64,000 bases of DNA, from assembly GCA_964398945.1 (NCBI GenBank), contig CAYNOT010000017.1:1-64000 (forward strand), read 5' to 3'. Made by a program: the position numbers and the translations under genes. Shown here in pieces: positions 50,422-59,650 of the stretch. This DNA is from JBGTGG01 sp964398945. GTDB lineage: Bacteria; Bacteroidota; Bacteroidia; Cytophagales; Cyclobacteriaceae. How positions within the stretch are numbered: position 1 is the stretch's first letter; each line of letters starts with the position of its first letter. Below the pieces are notes generated by a model that saw only the letters and a program-made list of their open reading frames with translations, had not been told where the DNA came from and did not search any database.

Positions 50422-50678
50422 TGGGAACAAACCTTGAAAATATTGCCCAACGCGTTGAGGCTTCGCTTGACAGCATTCGTCCCTACTTGAATGCGGATGG
50501 AGGCGATATTAAAATTACCGAAATCAGTGATGATTTGGTGGTAAAACTTGAATTCCTGGGGGCCTGCGGAAATTGTAAAATGTCGACTATGACGTTTAAA
50601 GCAGGTGTTGTCGAAGCGATTAAACGTGCCGTTCCGGAAGTAGCATCCATCGAAGTTATCAATCTAACCGCTGCCTGA
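50421..50678 (+). CDS. NifU C-terminal (Nfu) domain protein
   Basis: 85 residues. DSIRPYLNADGGDIKITEI is followed by LEFLGACGNCKMSTMTFKAGV, with the CxxC cluster-binding motif of Nfu domains. It carries an iron-sulfur cluster on a small scaffold. It is translationally coupled to the Mrp ATPase gene (one-base overlap), which strongly suggests the two hand clusters to each other. No N-terminal NifU scaffold domain is present; it is the stand-alone form. Confidence 0.95.
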   Translation: MGTNLENIAQRVEASLDSIRPYLNADGGDIKITEISDDLVVKLEFLGACGNCKMSTMTFKAGVVEAIKRAVPEVASIEVINLTAA

Positions 50679-50783
50679 TTGATCGGGTTACCGTTCCTAT
50701 CTTCACTCAATAAAGTAGAAATCAGGTACGTGGTGTTGTTCGAACAAATCCATCTAAAAAAAATTAGTGTTTCTTTATTGAGG

Positions 50784-53780
50784 ATGCTGGCCTGCATCCT
50801 TTTTCTCATTTCGGCCCATACTGGCGTAAGCCAGGATCGGTGTGGGACCGAAGCACATACGCAACTCCTTCTTGAAAAAAAAACAATTCGGGAAACGGAA
50901 GATGTGTTTGAGGACTGGATTCAAAAAAAGCTGAAATCAACGCGTTCATCTTTAAGCACCCAACGAACACAAGCCGGCCCTTATCAAGTGCCGGTCGTTG
51001 TCCATGTAGTCCACAATGGTGAAGCGATTGGTACAGGCGTAAATATTTCTGATGCTCAAATCCTTTCTCAGATTGATGTGATCAATGCGGATTTCAATCG
51101 GCTCAATGCCGATGCTGCCAATACCCCTGCGGAATTTTTGCCCGTTGCTGCCGCATTTGATATTGAGTTTGTATTGGCAAAGCAAACACCCGATGGACTT
51201 TCAACCAATGGAATTGTCCGGGTGCAAGGATCACAAACCCAATGGACCATCAATGATAATTATACCCTTAAAGCACAAAGCTACTGGCCTGCCGAAGACT
51301 ACTTAAATATCTGGGTAGCCAATATGGGCGGTGGCTTGATTGGCTTCGCGCAGTTTCCTGTTTCACCTTTGCCGGGATTGGAGAGCGCTTCCAACAGTCG
51401 CCTGACCGATGGTGTTGCCATACATTACCGCGCTTTTGGCTCCATTGCTGACGGTGCTTTTGATTTGGATTCGCGTTACAACAGAGGGCGGACTACCACC
51501 CATGAGCTTGGCCATTTTTTTGGGTTGCGCCATATCTCCGGTGATGCAAACAGTTGTTCAGCAACAGACTATGTTGATGACACACCTGCTCAAAATGGAA
51601 ATACTACAGGATGCCCCGCACATCCCAAAAATAGTTGTACGACCGAACCGGGCAACGACATGTTTCAAAATTACCTGGACTATACCAATGATGTATGCAT
51701 GAACTTGTTTACACAAAACCAGGTAGACCGAATGGAAGTGGTGATTGAAAGCAGTCCACGAAGGGTAAGTTTGTTGACTTCACCCGGATTGCTGGCACCT
51801 GCACCTGTCGCAAATGATCTGGGCATGAAAGCAATCATTGCCCCCGGTATTACCGAGTGCACTGGTTTGACCATCCCCATTATTGAGGTTGTGAACACAG
51901 GCAACAATACGATTACATCTGCACAGGTCGTCATTAAGAATAATGGCAGCATTATAGAAACGGTCGATTTCCCTTTAAACCTTGCACCAGACACAACGGG
52001 TATACTTGCTTTCCCTAATCAAAATTTCGGTAGTGGGGATTTTTCTTTTTCAGCTGAAATAATCTTGACGAACGGTGTTGCGGATGGAAACCCGAACAAT
52101 AATGTATTGACACAAACTGTTTCTATTTCGCCATTCATTGCACTTCCATTTTTTGAATCCTTTAATACGACTCCTGCTGACTGGAAAATATCCAACCCTG
52201 ACCAGGCGATTACCTGGACAAATGTTGACGCTCCAAAAGAAACTTTGGGAAACCGTGCGATGCAAATGGATTTCTTCGATTATGATGATAATTATGGTGA
52301 AGTTGATATTCTCACCAGTCCTGTTTTTGATTTGTCGGGGGAGTCTGTTGCACTCCTTACATTTGATGTCGCGCATGCGCGCTATAAAAATTCCCTCAGC
52401 AATGATGCGCTCCGGGTGGTCGTGCTAACGGATTGTAGCAGCGATTACGTTTCAGCAGATGTTGTCTATTACAAAGAAGGTGCTGCGCTACAAACTGTTG
52501 CCCCACTAAATACAGAATTCGTTCCGGCCAATGCATCGGAGTGGCGAAAAGAAGTTGTTGACCTAAGTCCTTACCTCGGACAATCCAATGTTCAAATCGC
52601 TTTTATTGGAATCAATGACTACGGTAACAATTTGTACCTTGATAATGTAAACGTGATCATCTCTGCGGTGGAAGACCTTGCGATCCTTCAAGTGATAAGC
52701 CCGGGGCCTGTTACGTGTGCGAACAACCCCTCCCCCGTTTTAGAAATACAAAACCAAGGCAGCACGGTTATCACGAGTTTCAAAGTAGACTATGGTATCG
52801 ATGGGGCAACGCCTGCAACCACCACTATCACCGGGATTGATTTACTTCCCGGAGCGGCAATAAATGTCACTGTCAATTCTCAAACTTTATCCAGTGGCGA
52901 ACATCAATTGTTCTTTGCTTTAAAAGAACCCAATGGCCTGGTGGATATAAATCCGTTCAACAGCGAGCGTGAATATGTTATTAAGGTTGATCAGTCGGAA
53001 GATTTGATTCCCTTACGGGAAAATTTTGATTCCGGTTTTACAGGTTGGAGTGTGGTCAATCCCACCGCTGGTGAAAATTGGAAAACCACGGCCACCAACT
53101 ACAACGTTTCCATGTTCTTCAATGCTTTTGAAAATACAACCATTGATGATGAAGCGTGGTTGGTAAGTCCCGTACTGGATTTTTCAAACACTACAAAGGC
53201 GAGTGTTTTCTTTGATCTGTCGTATGCCTATCGTAGCGATACCAACGACAAGTTTCAGGTACTTGCCTCTGTTGATTGCGGGCAAACCTATACTATTGTT
53301 TTGTTTGATCGCACAGGCAATTCTTTTTCGATCACAAATTCAGAAAATCCCTGGATACCCTCCACTGAAAACGATTGGACTAAAACCTACATTAACCTTA
53401 ATTCGCTAACGGGTGAAAAAGAAGTGCGCATTGCTTTTGTGTTTACCAACGACAACGGCAACAACGTGTTTGTTGACAATATTGAATTTTATACTTCAGA
53501 TGATCCCTCCCCGCCTCAAACCACCAAGCCCTTTGTAGTTTACATGACGGGAGCCGGTGAATTTGGTGATTTCAAAATCACCTTTGACCTGGAAACGCGA
53601 CAAGATGTACACTTGCAGGTTGTGGATATGATTGGAAGAACGTTTACGGAGCAACTGCTTCCCAATACCCTCAACCAAACCTATTCGGTTTCCCTTACGG
53701 ATGCTGCTACCGGTATTTATATTGTAAGGCTCCGGCTCAACGGATCATATTTTGCAACCAAAGTTTATGTGGCGAAGTAA
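50784..53780 (+). CDS. M43-type secreted metalloprotease with T9SS sorting domain
   Basis: About 998 residues. The start is uncertain: ATG 50784 gives MLACILFLISAHTGVSQD, a signal peptide without the usual lysines, so an upstream non-ATG start is possible. The zinc site HELGHFFGLRH lies near residue 240, with the Met-turn in NDVCMNLFTQNQ, as in pappalysin-like M43 proteases. Two choice-of-anchor (MAM-like) modules follow (FFESFNTTPADWKI; FDSGFTGWSVVNP), with CARDB-like segments between. The C-terminus (VDMIGRTFTEQL...GIYIVRLRLNGSYFATKVYVAK) is a type A T9SS sorting domain. It is likely secreted or attached to the cell surface. It directly follows the NifU gene. Confidence 0.9.
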   Translation: MLACILFLISAHTGVSQDRCGTEAHTQLLLEKKTIRETEDVFEDWIQKKLKSTRSSLSTQRTQAGPYQVPVVVHVVHNGEAIGTGVNISDAQILSQIDVINADFNRLNADAANTPAEFLPVAAAFDIEFVLAKQTPDGLSTNGIVRVQGSQTQWTINDNYTLKAQSYWPAEDYLNIWVANMGGGLIGFAQFPVSPLPGLESASNSRLTDGVAIHYRAFGSIADGAFDLDSRYNRGRTTTHELGHFFGLRHISGDANSCSATDYVDDTPAQNGNTTGCPAHPKNSCTTEPGNDMFQNYLDYTNDVCMNLFTQNQVDRMEVVIESSPRRVSLLTSPGLLAPAPVANDLGMKAIIAPGITECTGLTIPIIEVVNTGNNTITSAQVVIKNNGSIIETVDFPLNLAPDTTGILAFPNQNFGSGDFSFSAEIILTNGVADGNPNNNVLTQTVSISPFIALPFFESFNTTPADWKISNPDQAITWTNVDAPKETLGNRAMQMDFFDYDDNYGEVDILTSPVFDLSGESVALLTFDVAHARYKNSLSNDALRVVVLTDCSSDYVSADVVYYKEGAALQTVAPLNTEFVPANASEWRKEVVDLSPYLGQSNVQIAFIGINDYGNNLYLDNVNVIISAVEDLAILQVISPGPVTCANNPSPVLEIQNQGSTVITSFKVDYGIDGATPATTTITGIDLLPGAAINVTVNSQTLSSGEHQLFFALKEPNGLVDINPFNSEREYVIKVDQSEDLIPLRENFDSGFTGWSVVNPTAGENWKTTATNYNVSMFFNAFENTTIDDEAWLVSPVLDFSNTTKASVFFDLSYAYRSDTNDKFQVLASVDCGQTYTIVLFDRTGNSFSITNSENPWIPSTENDWTKTYINLNSLTGEKEVRIAFVFTNDNGNNVFVDNIEFYTSDDPSPPQTTKPFVVYMTGAGEFGDFKITFDLETRQDVHLQVVDMIGRTFTEQLLPNTLNQTYSVSLTDAATGIYIVRLRLNGSYFATKVYVAK

Positions 53781-53792
53781 CCGGGTGTTCTT

Positions 53793-53800
53793 ATCTTTGA
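53793..53800 (+). promoter_or_regulatory. -7 box before ddl
   Basis: TATCTTTG lies 14 bases before the ddl start codon. It matches TAnnTTTG; no clear TTTG is found 19 bases upstream. Confidence 0.35.
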
Positions 53801-53814
53801 GCAAAGTGTAGTCC

Positions 53815-54900
53815 ATGGCAGAAAAAAAGAAAGTAGCAATTTTGTATGGTGGAAAATCGGTAGAGCATGGGGTTTCCATCAATTCAGCGCGCAATATCTT
53901 CGAATACATCAACAAAGATTTATTCGAGCCCATCCCGATAGGGATTACAACAAAAGGAAAGTGGTTCTTAACATCCGGTGTTGATAAAAATATAGAAAAT
54001 GGCCAGGCACTATCCCTCTCTCTAAACCCGGCCAACCCCGTTTTTAAAATTGAAGGAAGCAATCAAACTTTCACCACGGATATTGTTTTTCCGGTATTGC
54101 ATGGGACCGATGGTGAAGACGGCAGCATTCAGGGACTCATCAAAGCGTTGGACATCCCGATGGTGGGAACGGGTGTTTTAGGTTCTTCTGTTTCCATGAG
54201 CAAAATTGTTTCGAAGCGGTTGTTGGAAAATGCGGGCTTACCGGTTACAAAATTCCTGAGCTATACCTTTTCGGAAAAAGTGAAACTAAATTTTAAAACA
54301 ATTGCTGATACACTGGGGCTTCCGTTTATGGTGAAGGCGGCAAGCCTGGGTTCTTCCGTTGGCGTTTCAAAAGTTAGTTCAGAAAATGATTTTGATAATG
54401 CTGTTGCAGAAGCTTTTCGGTATGACAATGCGTTGCTGATTGAAGAGTTTGTAAAAGGACGTGAAATTGAATGCGCCATCCTTGGCAACGAACCACCACG
54501 GGCCTCCGATCCCGGTGAAATCATGATCAGCGGCCATTATGATTTCTATACCTTTGATGCCAAATATGTGGACGGTGATGCAGTAAAAATCGAAGTTCCT
54601 GCCAGGCTCGATTCCGCCATCATCGAAAAGGTAAAAGATGTTTCGGTTCGTGCGTATCAAACCTTGCACTGCGAAGATTTTTCACGGGTCGATTTGTTCG
54701 TGACCGCGGATGGGAAAGTCTATGTAAATGAAATCAACACCATCCCGGGATTTACCAATTCGAGCATGTATCCGATGATGTGGAAACAGCATGGTATTTC
54801 GTTTCCGGATTTAATCACCGAATTGATACAACTGGCAACCACCCGGTTTGAAAAAAATAAAAGGATTGATCATGAGTTTCAATCAAACCTGAAGTTTTAG
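53815..54900 (+). CDS. ddl: D-alanine--D-alanine ligase
   Basis: 361 residues. It joins two D-alanines for peptidoglycan synthesis in the cytoplasm. The N-terminal part has KVAILYGGKSVEHGVSINSA. The ATP-grasp core has VFPVLHGTDGEDGSIQGL, PFMVKAASLGSSVGVSKV, EEFVKGREIECAILG, and VDLFVTADGKVYVNEINTIPGF with the Mg ligands. Length fits the family. It is followed by a PASTA-domain protein, a sensible neighbour because PASTA modules can bind peptidoglycan fragments. Confidence 0.97.
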   Translation: MAEKKKVAILYGGKSVEHGVSINSARNIFEYINKDLFEPIPIGITTKGKWFLTSGVDKNIENGQALSLSLNPANPVFKIEGSNQTFTTDIVFPVLHGTDGEDGSIQGLIKALDIPMVGTGVLGSSVSMSKIVSKRLLENAGLPVTKFLSYTFSEKVKLNFKTIADTLGLPFMVKAASLGSSVGVSKVSSENDFDNAVAEAFRYDNALLIEEFVKGREIECAILGNEPPRASDPGEIMISGHYDFYTFDAKYVDGDAVKIEVPARLDSAIIEKVKDVSVRAYQTLHCEDFSRVDLFVTADGKVYVNEINTIPGFTNSSMYPMMWKQHGISFPDLITELIQLATTRFEKNKRIDHEFQSNLKF

Positions 54901-55006
54901 GCTTCGCTGAACGCAGCCTGGCAAGCCGGTGAAAAGCCGGACAATCCGTGGAAAGAGAAGTGCAGCAAATGATTTTTTTGTATACTTGAATTGATAAAAA
55001 CTGTGT

Positions 55007-55831
55007 ATGGGACCTAGCCTGAAGAAATTTAAAACCGACTCAATAAAAGGATTCTTGATTCATCTGGGGGTTATGGCCAGCTTCCTTTTGATTTTGGCGC
55101 TTTTGTTTTTCTACGCCTATTTGCCGGGCGCTACAAATAAAGATCAAACCATTACGGTGCCCCCTATTGAAGGCATGAGTATCCACGAACTGGAGGATTT
55201 CTTAGGCAAGAGGAATTTACGATGGGAAGTAAATGATTCATCGTATTCAGATGAAGTACCTCCCCTTACGATATTGAAACAATTCCCGGCAGCCGGTTCC
55301 CTCGTAAAAGAAAACCGTAAAATCTTTATCTCGGTAAACCGGGTCCAACCGCCTACGGTACCTGTTCCGAACTTAATTGACGGCTCGTTGTTGAATGCAC
55401 ATGCTGTATTGAAGGGCAACGACCTGAAACCCGGAAAAATCCAGTTGAAATCAAGTCCATTTCTCAACCTGGTGTTGGAAATGCAGTACCAAGGTCGCCC
55501 TGTTGAAACAGGCACACGCATCCCAAAAGGCTCTGTTATCGATTTGGTGGTGGGTGATGGGGGCAGCAAAGATGTAGCTGCACCGTATGTTATCGGGCTT
55601 ACAATTGAAGATGCGAAAGTGCTCTTGTTCGGCAATAACCTGAACATCACGGTTGAGCTGATCGGTGATACTTTAGGTGTCAATCCGGTAATCCTCAAAC
55701 AAAAGCCGCATCCTTACGAAAATATCCGGGTGGGTGATGTCGTTGAATTGTGGGTAGGAAAAGAAGGTACACCTGTTCCTCAAGAGGAAGATGACCTCGA
55801 AGATGGAGGAATGGAAGATGAAGTCGATTAA
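55007..55831 (+). CDS. Stand-alone PASTA domain membrane protein
   Basis: 274 residues. One membrane helix (about 15-38) is followed by three PASTA modules: from TITVPPIEGMSIHELEDFL, from PTVPVPNLIDGSLLNAHAVL, and from DVAAPYVIGLTIEDAKVLL. It ends in an acidic tail (EEDDLEDGGMEDEVD). PASTA modules usually sit outside the cell on penicillin-binding proteins or Ser/Thr kinases and may sense muropeptides. Here no kinase or transpeptidase domain is fused. The gene follows ddl, which supports a cell-wall link. Confidence 0.93.
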   Translation: MGPSLKKFKTDSIKGFLIHLGVMASFLLILALLFFYAYLPGATNKDQTITVPPIEGMSIHELEDFLGKRNLRWEVNDSSYSDEVPPLTILKQFPAAGSLVKENRKIFISVNRVQPPTVPVPNLIDGSLLNAHAVLKGNDLKPGKIQLKSSPFLNLVLEMQYQGRPVETGTRIPKGSVIDLVVGDGGSKDVAAPYVIGLTIEDAKVLLFGNNLNITVELIGDTLGVNPVILKQKPHPYENIRVGDVVELWVGKEGTPVPQEEDDLEDGGMEDEVD

Positions 55832-55879
55832 AAACCAACGCTTATTTTTTTCTCAAAAAAAATATTGTCTTTAAAAGGA

Positions 55880-57760
55880 ATGAAACAATGTCTGCTGCTA
55901 ATGGCCTTTGTTTTCATGTATCAATTTGCCTGGGCTCAACTCGCTGAGCAACCGCTGCACCAATCCATTCCAAAACAAAACAAAGAAAAAAGCACAGCCC
56001 GCATCCAAAGTTTTCCGCCAATTTCCCTTCCCTTTTGGGATGACTTTTCTTTTCGGACACCGGGCTACCCCGACTCACTATGGACTGAATATGCAACCGT
56101 GTCTTTTTCGGATGGCATCGCGATCAGGCCGCCCACAATATATACAGCCTCTTTCGATGGATTAAAAGCAGATGGAACGCCTTACGATACAAATGACCAG
56201 GAGGCAACTGGGTACACCGATGTTTTAACTTCCCAGTTAATAAAAATGGCGGAGGTACCTGTTCCTGAAAGAGGGACCGTGTATTTTAGTTTCTTCTTTC
56301 AATGGCGAGGACACGGGGAAGCACCGGATGAAGAAGATTTTCTGGCAGTAGAATTCCTGAATAGTGATACGATCTGGACCGAAATCGATAGGATCCAAAC
56401 GGATGGATCGTTTAGCCAATCAATTTTTTATCCTAAAATTTATCAGGTCACCGCGCCCTACTTTCATGATGAATTTCAATTTAGGTTTCGAAGCCATGGC
56501 CGGGTTTCCGGCCCATACGATATGTGGCACATCGACTATGTATTTTTGGCAAAAGGACGGAATGCCACTGACATGAGTTTCCCCGATCAGGCTATTACAT
56601 CAAAACTCTCCCCTTTATTTGAGAACTATACTTCTATTCCGGTAAACCATTTTTTCAATACAAAACCCCTGGAAGCCCCGACTTTCGGTATTTACAATTT
56701 ACGTGTTGGACTTCCGGAACCACTTGCGTATCGTGTGGATGGAACGTTTACCAATTACATTGGTGATGCACCTACGACCCATCAGGTATTGTTGCGAAAA
56801 GGAATTCCTATTAATGCAATACCTTCTTTAACACATATTCAGGAAACCATTGGAACCCTTCCCGATCCCGATGATCCTTTGCAATTCAATCCAACTGCCG
56901 ACTCAATATTGATTACGTTGAAAACCTCGCTATACACCGGTGATGTTGTTGACAGTTTGGGAGTAACTGCTGTTGATTACTTGGACCGTTATATCCCCAT
57001 TGATTTTCGCGCCAATGATACCATCAACACTTCGTACAAGTTAAAGGACTACTATGCATACGATGATGGTGTTGCAGAGTTCAGCACATACCTTACCAGG
57101 CAAGGCAACCAACTTGCGTATCAATTTGATATGTTGACCAGCGAGGTTGATACGTTGATTGGCTTCCGCGCATATTTTCCGTTTTACGGAGGGGCAACCA
57201 GCATTTTGAATGTGTTCGTTTGGGGCGATGATGATGGCCTACCTGGAAACGTGCTTGCATCCCGTTATAATATTACGCTGCAAAAAAATGGGACGAACGA
57301 GTTTATGGACATATTTTTTGCACCGGCCATTTTGGTGAGCAATAAATTTTATGTTGGTTGGGAAGAACCTGCCAACCGTGTGCATATTGGCCTTGACAAA
57401 AACCACGACACCGGTGATAAAATTTTTGTGAACACCAAGGGCTTTTGGGTTCAGAATGACATCGTAACCGGAAGTTTAATGATCAGGCCAATTTTTGGGG
57501 GCGGGGATATTGTAACCAGTATTGAAAATCCAGATGATCCGATTACGCTTTACCCCAACCCAAACAATGGAAGTTTTCACGTTGATACAGAAAGCCGGAT
57601 CGTTGCCATCCACGACCTCACTGGTCGCGAAATTTCTTTTACAGCAAGCCCGGGCGATGATGATCAATTGGTCTCCTTACAACATCCAGCACCCGGTATT
57701 TACATTGTGCGTTCAACGCGCAATGGAAAAATCAACACTCAAAAAATTGTTGTGTATTAA
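55880..57760 (+). CDS. Secreted protein with T9SS type A sorting domain
   Basis: About 626 residues from the ATG at 55880 (MKQCLLLMAFVFMYQFAWAQ, a clear signal peptide); a TTG five codons upstream is possible. The body contains a jelly-roll-like N-terminal part (FWDDFSFRTPGYPDSLWTEY, YFSFFFQWRGHGEAPDEEDF) and a beta-rich middle. The C-terminus (ITLYPNPNNGSFHVDTES...GIYIVRSTRNGKINTQKIVVY) is a type A sorting domain. No catalytic motif is seen, so an adhesin or binding role is as likely as an enzyme. It is convergent with the M50 protease. Confidence 0.87.
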   Translation: MKQCLLLMAFVFMYQFAWAQLAEQPLHQSIPKQNKEKSTARIQSFPPISLPFWDDFSFRTPGYPDSLWTEYATVSFSDGIAIRPPTIYTASFDGLKADGTPYDTNDQEATGYTDVLTSQLIKMAEVPVPERGTVYFSFFFQWRGHGEAPDEEDFLAVEFLNSDTIWTEIDRIQTDGSFSQSIFYPKIYQVTAPYFHDEFQFRFRSHGRVSGPYDMWHIDYVFLAKGRNATDMSFPDQAITSKLSPLFENYTSIPVNHFFNTKPLEAPTFGIYNLRVGLPEPLAYRVDGTFTNYIGDAPTTHQVLLRKGIPINAIPSLTHIQETIGTLPDPDDPLQFNPTADSILITLKTSLYTGDVVDSLGVTAVDYLDRYIPIDFRANDTINTSYKLKDYYAYDDGVAEFSTYLTRQGNQLAYQFDMLTSEVDTLIGFRAYFPFYGGATSILNVFVWGDDDGLPGNVLASRYNITLQKNGTNEFMDIFFAPAILVSNKFYVGWEEPANRVHIGLDKNHDTGDKIFVNTKGFWVQNDIVTGSLMIRPIFGGGDIVTSIENPDDPITLYPNPNNGSFHVDTESRIVAIHDLTGREISFTASPGDDDQLVSLQHPAPGIYIVRSTRNGKINTQKIVVY

Positions 57761-57775
57761 CGTTGGTTAGAATTT

Positions 57776-57815
57776 AAATCTTTAAATCTCCAAATTATCA
57801 AATTATCAAATTTTA
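57776..57815. repeat. Octamer repeats between convergent genes
   Basis: TTTAAATC repeated about twice, then CAAATTAT twice and CAAATTTT, all with an 8-base period. It fills the gap between the T9SS protein and the M50 protease genes. It shares units with the array after yidC (18011-18200). Confidence 0.65.
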
Positions 57816-58925
57816 ACGTATCGGTGCAGGGCTAAAGCACAACACAAAAATCGCCAACGCAATCCATCCCAGGATTTGCCGGGTGCGATCAAGCGGTACT
57901 TCAATGGGTGCGCGCGGATGCTCCACGCCAATAAACCTGCCGATCACTACCGCAAACAACAACCAGCCTGTATAACCATTTACCGTTGGGAATTGCCAAA
58001 CAAATACAAACTGGGTTGCAAAGATCAAACATGCCGTCATAATCATATCACGTTTCGGCCAGCGCAATCCATGCAATACGAAATACAGGAAAATGATATA
58101 GCCCGGTATCCAAATCAGCAATTCATCCATGGGCATACCCGGATGAACAACCCCCAATCCTGAATAAAATAGAAGCGCGATAAAAATCACCGAAGCAATT
58201 TGCTTGTGCCTTCTAAAGCCAACCAATCCATGCAACACATGTCCGCCATCCAATTGCCCGATTGGCAAGAGGTTGATGCTTGTAAAAACCAAGGCCAGAA
58301 ATCCGGCAAACAAAAATGGATAATGCATAATCTCATTTTGGTGCGGCATCCGGGAAGGATCCGCTACAAACTTCTCAAAGAACATGAACAGGAGGTTGCT
58401 GCCCATTTTGATATTCAATGTATTTTCAGATTCAGTATAAACATGGTTGGCATAGTCAAGTCCATATTGTTCGTACTCAGGATGGATTGAAAAAATATAC
58501 TCCGCTGGCGGCAGGTGTGTAAACCCGTACACCAATACAACCATCGCCATTACAAAACCAGCCAATGGCCCGGCAATCCCGATATCAAAATTCACTTTAT
58601 TGGAAGGCGGACGGCTTTTTAACCGGATCAACGCCCCCATCGTTCCAATGGATAAAAAAATTGGCGGTATAGGAATATAATATGGAAGGGTGGCTTTAAC
58701 CTTATGATACATCGCTGTAAAATAATGGCCGAACTCATGTACTGTTAGGATCAACAGAAAGGGGACTGAAAAAGGCAATCCGCTTTTGAAATCACTCCAG
58801 GAAAAATCAGGGCTATAAAAAATATTTTTACCATGCGTCCACTCAACGCCAGCTAAGGTTGTAGTAACACATGTGATAACAAAAAGTAGTATTTGAAAAG
58901 CAACGCGCTTTTGATCTTTGTCCAT
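57813..58925 (-). CDS. Site-2-protease-type (M50) membrane metalloprotease
   Basis: 370 residues with about eight membrane segments. The zinc site is LLILTVHEFGHYFTAMYHKV (HExxH in a membrane helix). A second site is NLLPIGQLDGGHVLHGLVG, matching the NxxPxxxLDGG motif. The GPLAGFVMAMVV helix between them is also typical. S2P proteases cut membrane-bound regulators inside the bilayer; the substrate here is unknown. Its start overlaps the HAD hydrolase stop by one base, so the two are translated together. Confidence 0.92.
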   Translation of the reverse strand: MDKDQKRVAFQILLFVITCVTTTLAGVEWTHGKNIFYSPDFSWSDFKSGLPFSVPFLLILTVHEFGHYFTAMYHKVKATLPYYIPIPPIFLSIGTMGALIRLKSRPPSNKVNFDIGIAGPLAGFVMAMVVLVYGFTHLPPAEYIFSIHPEYEQYGLDYANHVYTESENTLNIKMGSNLLFMFFEKFVADPSRMPHQNEIMHYPFLFAGFLALVFTSINLLPIGQLDGGHVLHGLVGFRRHKQIASVIFIALLFYSGLGVVHPGMPMDELLIWIPGYIIFLYFVLHGLRWPKRDMIMTACLIFATQFVFVWQFPTVNGYTGWLLFAVVIGRFIGVEHPRAPIEVPLDRTRQILGWIALAIFVLCFSPAPIR

Positions 58926-59557
58926 TAGAATAAAGTGTATAAAAAATCGGGGGAAGGAATATGAATGGTTTTGATCCCAACCTTGTCTGCCCCCTCCAGG
59001 TTGCCGACATTATCATCAAGAAAAACAGTCTGGTGAGGAATTAATCCATTTTCATCCAACACCTGTTTATAAATTTCAATATCCGGTTTTCGCTTGCCCA
59101 TTAAATGGGAGTAATAATCTTTATGGAAACAGGAACCCAATGTAGACATGGAAAAGGGGGCCAGGCTTACCCTGTTAAAATAGTCGAGGTGTATGCCGTT
59201 GGTATTGCTCAATAAAAAAGTTGTATAGTGTTGCTTTAACGCTGTCAGCAATTTCAGTTTCCCTTTCGGTAAATTCTTTAACATGGCCACCCAACACCTG
59301 TCAATTGCTTCATCCGTTGCTGCTATCCGATAAACACTACGGATAAAATCACGGAACTCGCGATCACTTAAGGCCCCCCTTTCATATTGTTCAAATTCCT
59401 CTGAAGAAACAAAGATGTTTTTTATCTCATCCTGCGGCAGGCCAGAAAGCTGTGCAAAAGAAGTAAGTGTACTTTCAACAGAAAGATCGAGGATAACACC
59501 GCCTAAATCGAAAATAATATTTTTAATGGAGGGATCGTCCGTAATTTTTTGTGACAT
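58925..59557 (-). CDS. HAD-superfamily hydrolase
   Basis: About 210 residues from ATG 59557 (MSQKITDDPS; an upstream ATG adds 11 residues). The nucleophile motif is IIFDLGGVILDLS; a following TTFLLSNTNGIHLDYFN is motif II. KRKPDIEIYKQVL and VFLDDNVGNLEGADKVG give motifs III and IV. It is a YjjG/epoxide-hydrolase-type phosphatase subfamily member with a helical cap. The substrate is unknown. The gene is coupled to the M50 protease gene by a one-base overlap. Confidence 0.93.
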   Translation of the reverse strand: MSQKITDDPSIKNIIFDLGGVILDLSVESTLTSFAQLSGLPQDEIKNIFVSSEEFEQYERGALSDREFRDFIRSVYRIAATDEAIDRCWVAMLKNLPKGKLKLLTALKQHYTTFLLSNTNGIHLDYFNRVSLAPFSMSTLGSCFHKDYYSHLMGKRKPDIEIYKQVLDENGLIPHQTVFLDDNVGNLEGADKVGIKTIHIPSPDFLYTLF

Positions 59558-59595
59558 GCAACTAAATTTGAAAGCCACAAAACTACTCAAATTTA

Positions 59596-59650
59596 CTGGA
59601 TACTGGATACTGGTTGCTGAATCCAGTATCTAGAGTCTAGTATCCAGCAA
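59596..59650. repeat. Inverted CCAGNNN heptamer array 4
   Basis: CTGGATA, CTGGATA, CTGGTTG units on the left; CCAGTAT, CTAGAGT, CTAGTAT, CCAGCAA on the right. The DUF4407 gene reads into it: its last seven codons and stop (LLDTRL and TAG) are inside the array. Confidence 0.75.

Noticed and set aside
54901..54965. Cobalamin-riboswitch-like words (GCCGGTGAAAAGCCGG and following) between ddl and the PASTA gene
   Set aside because: Only about 60 bases are available, there is no B12 box, and the next gene has no link to cobalamin. Resemblance is to a short hairpin only.
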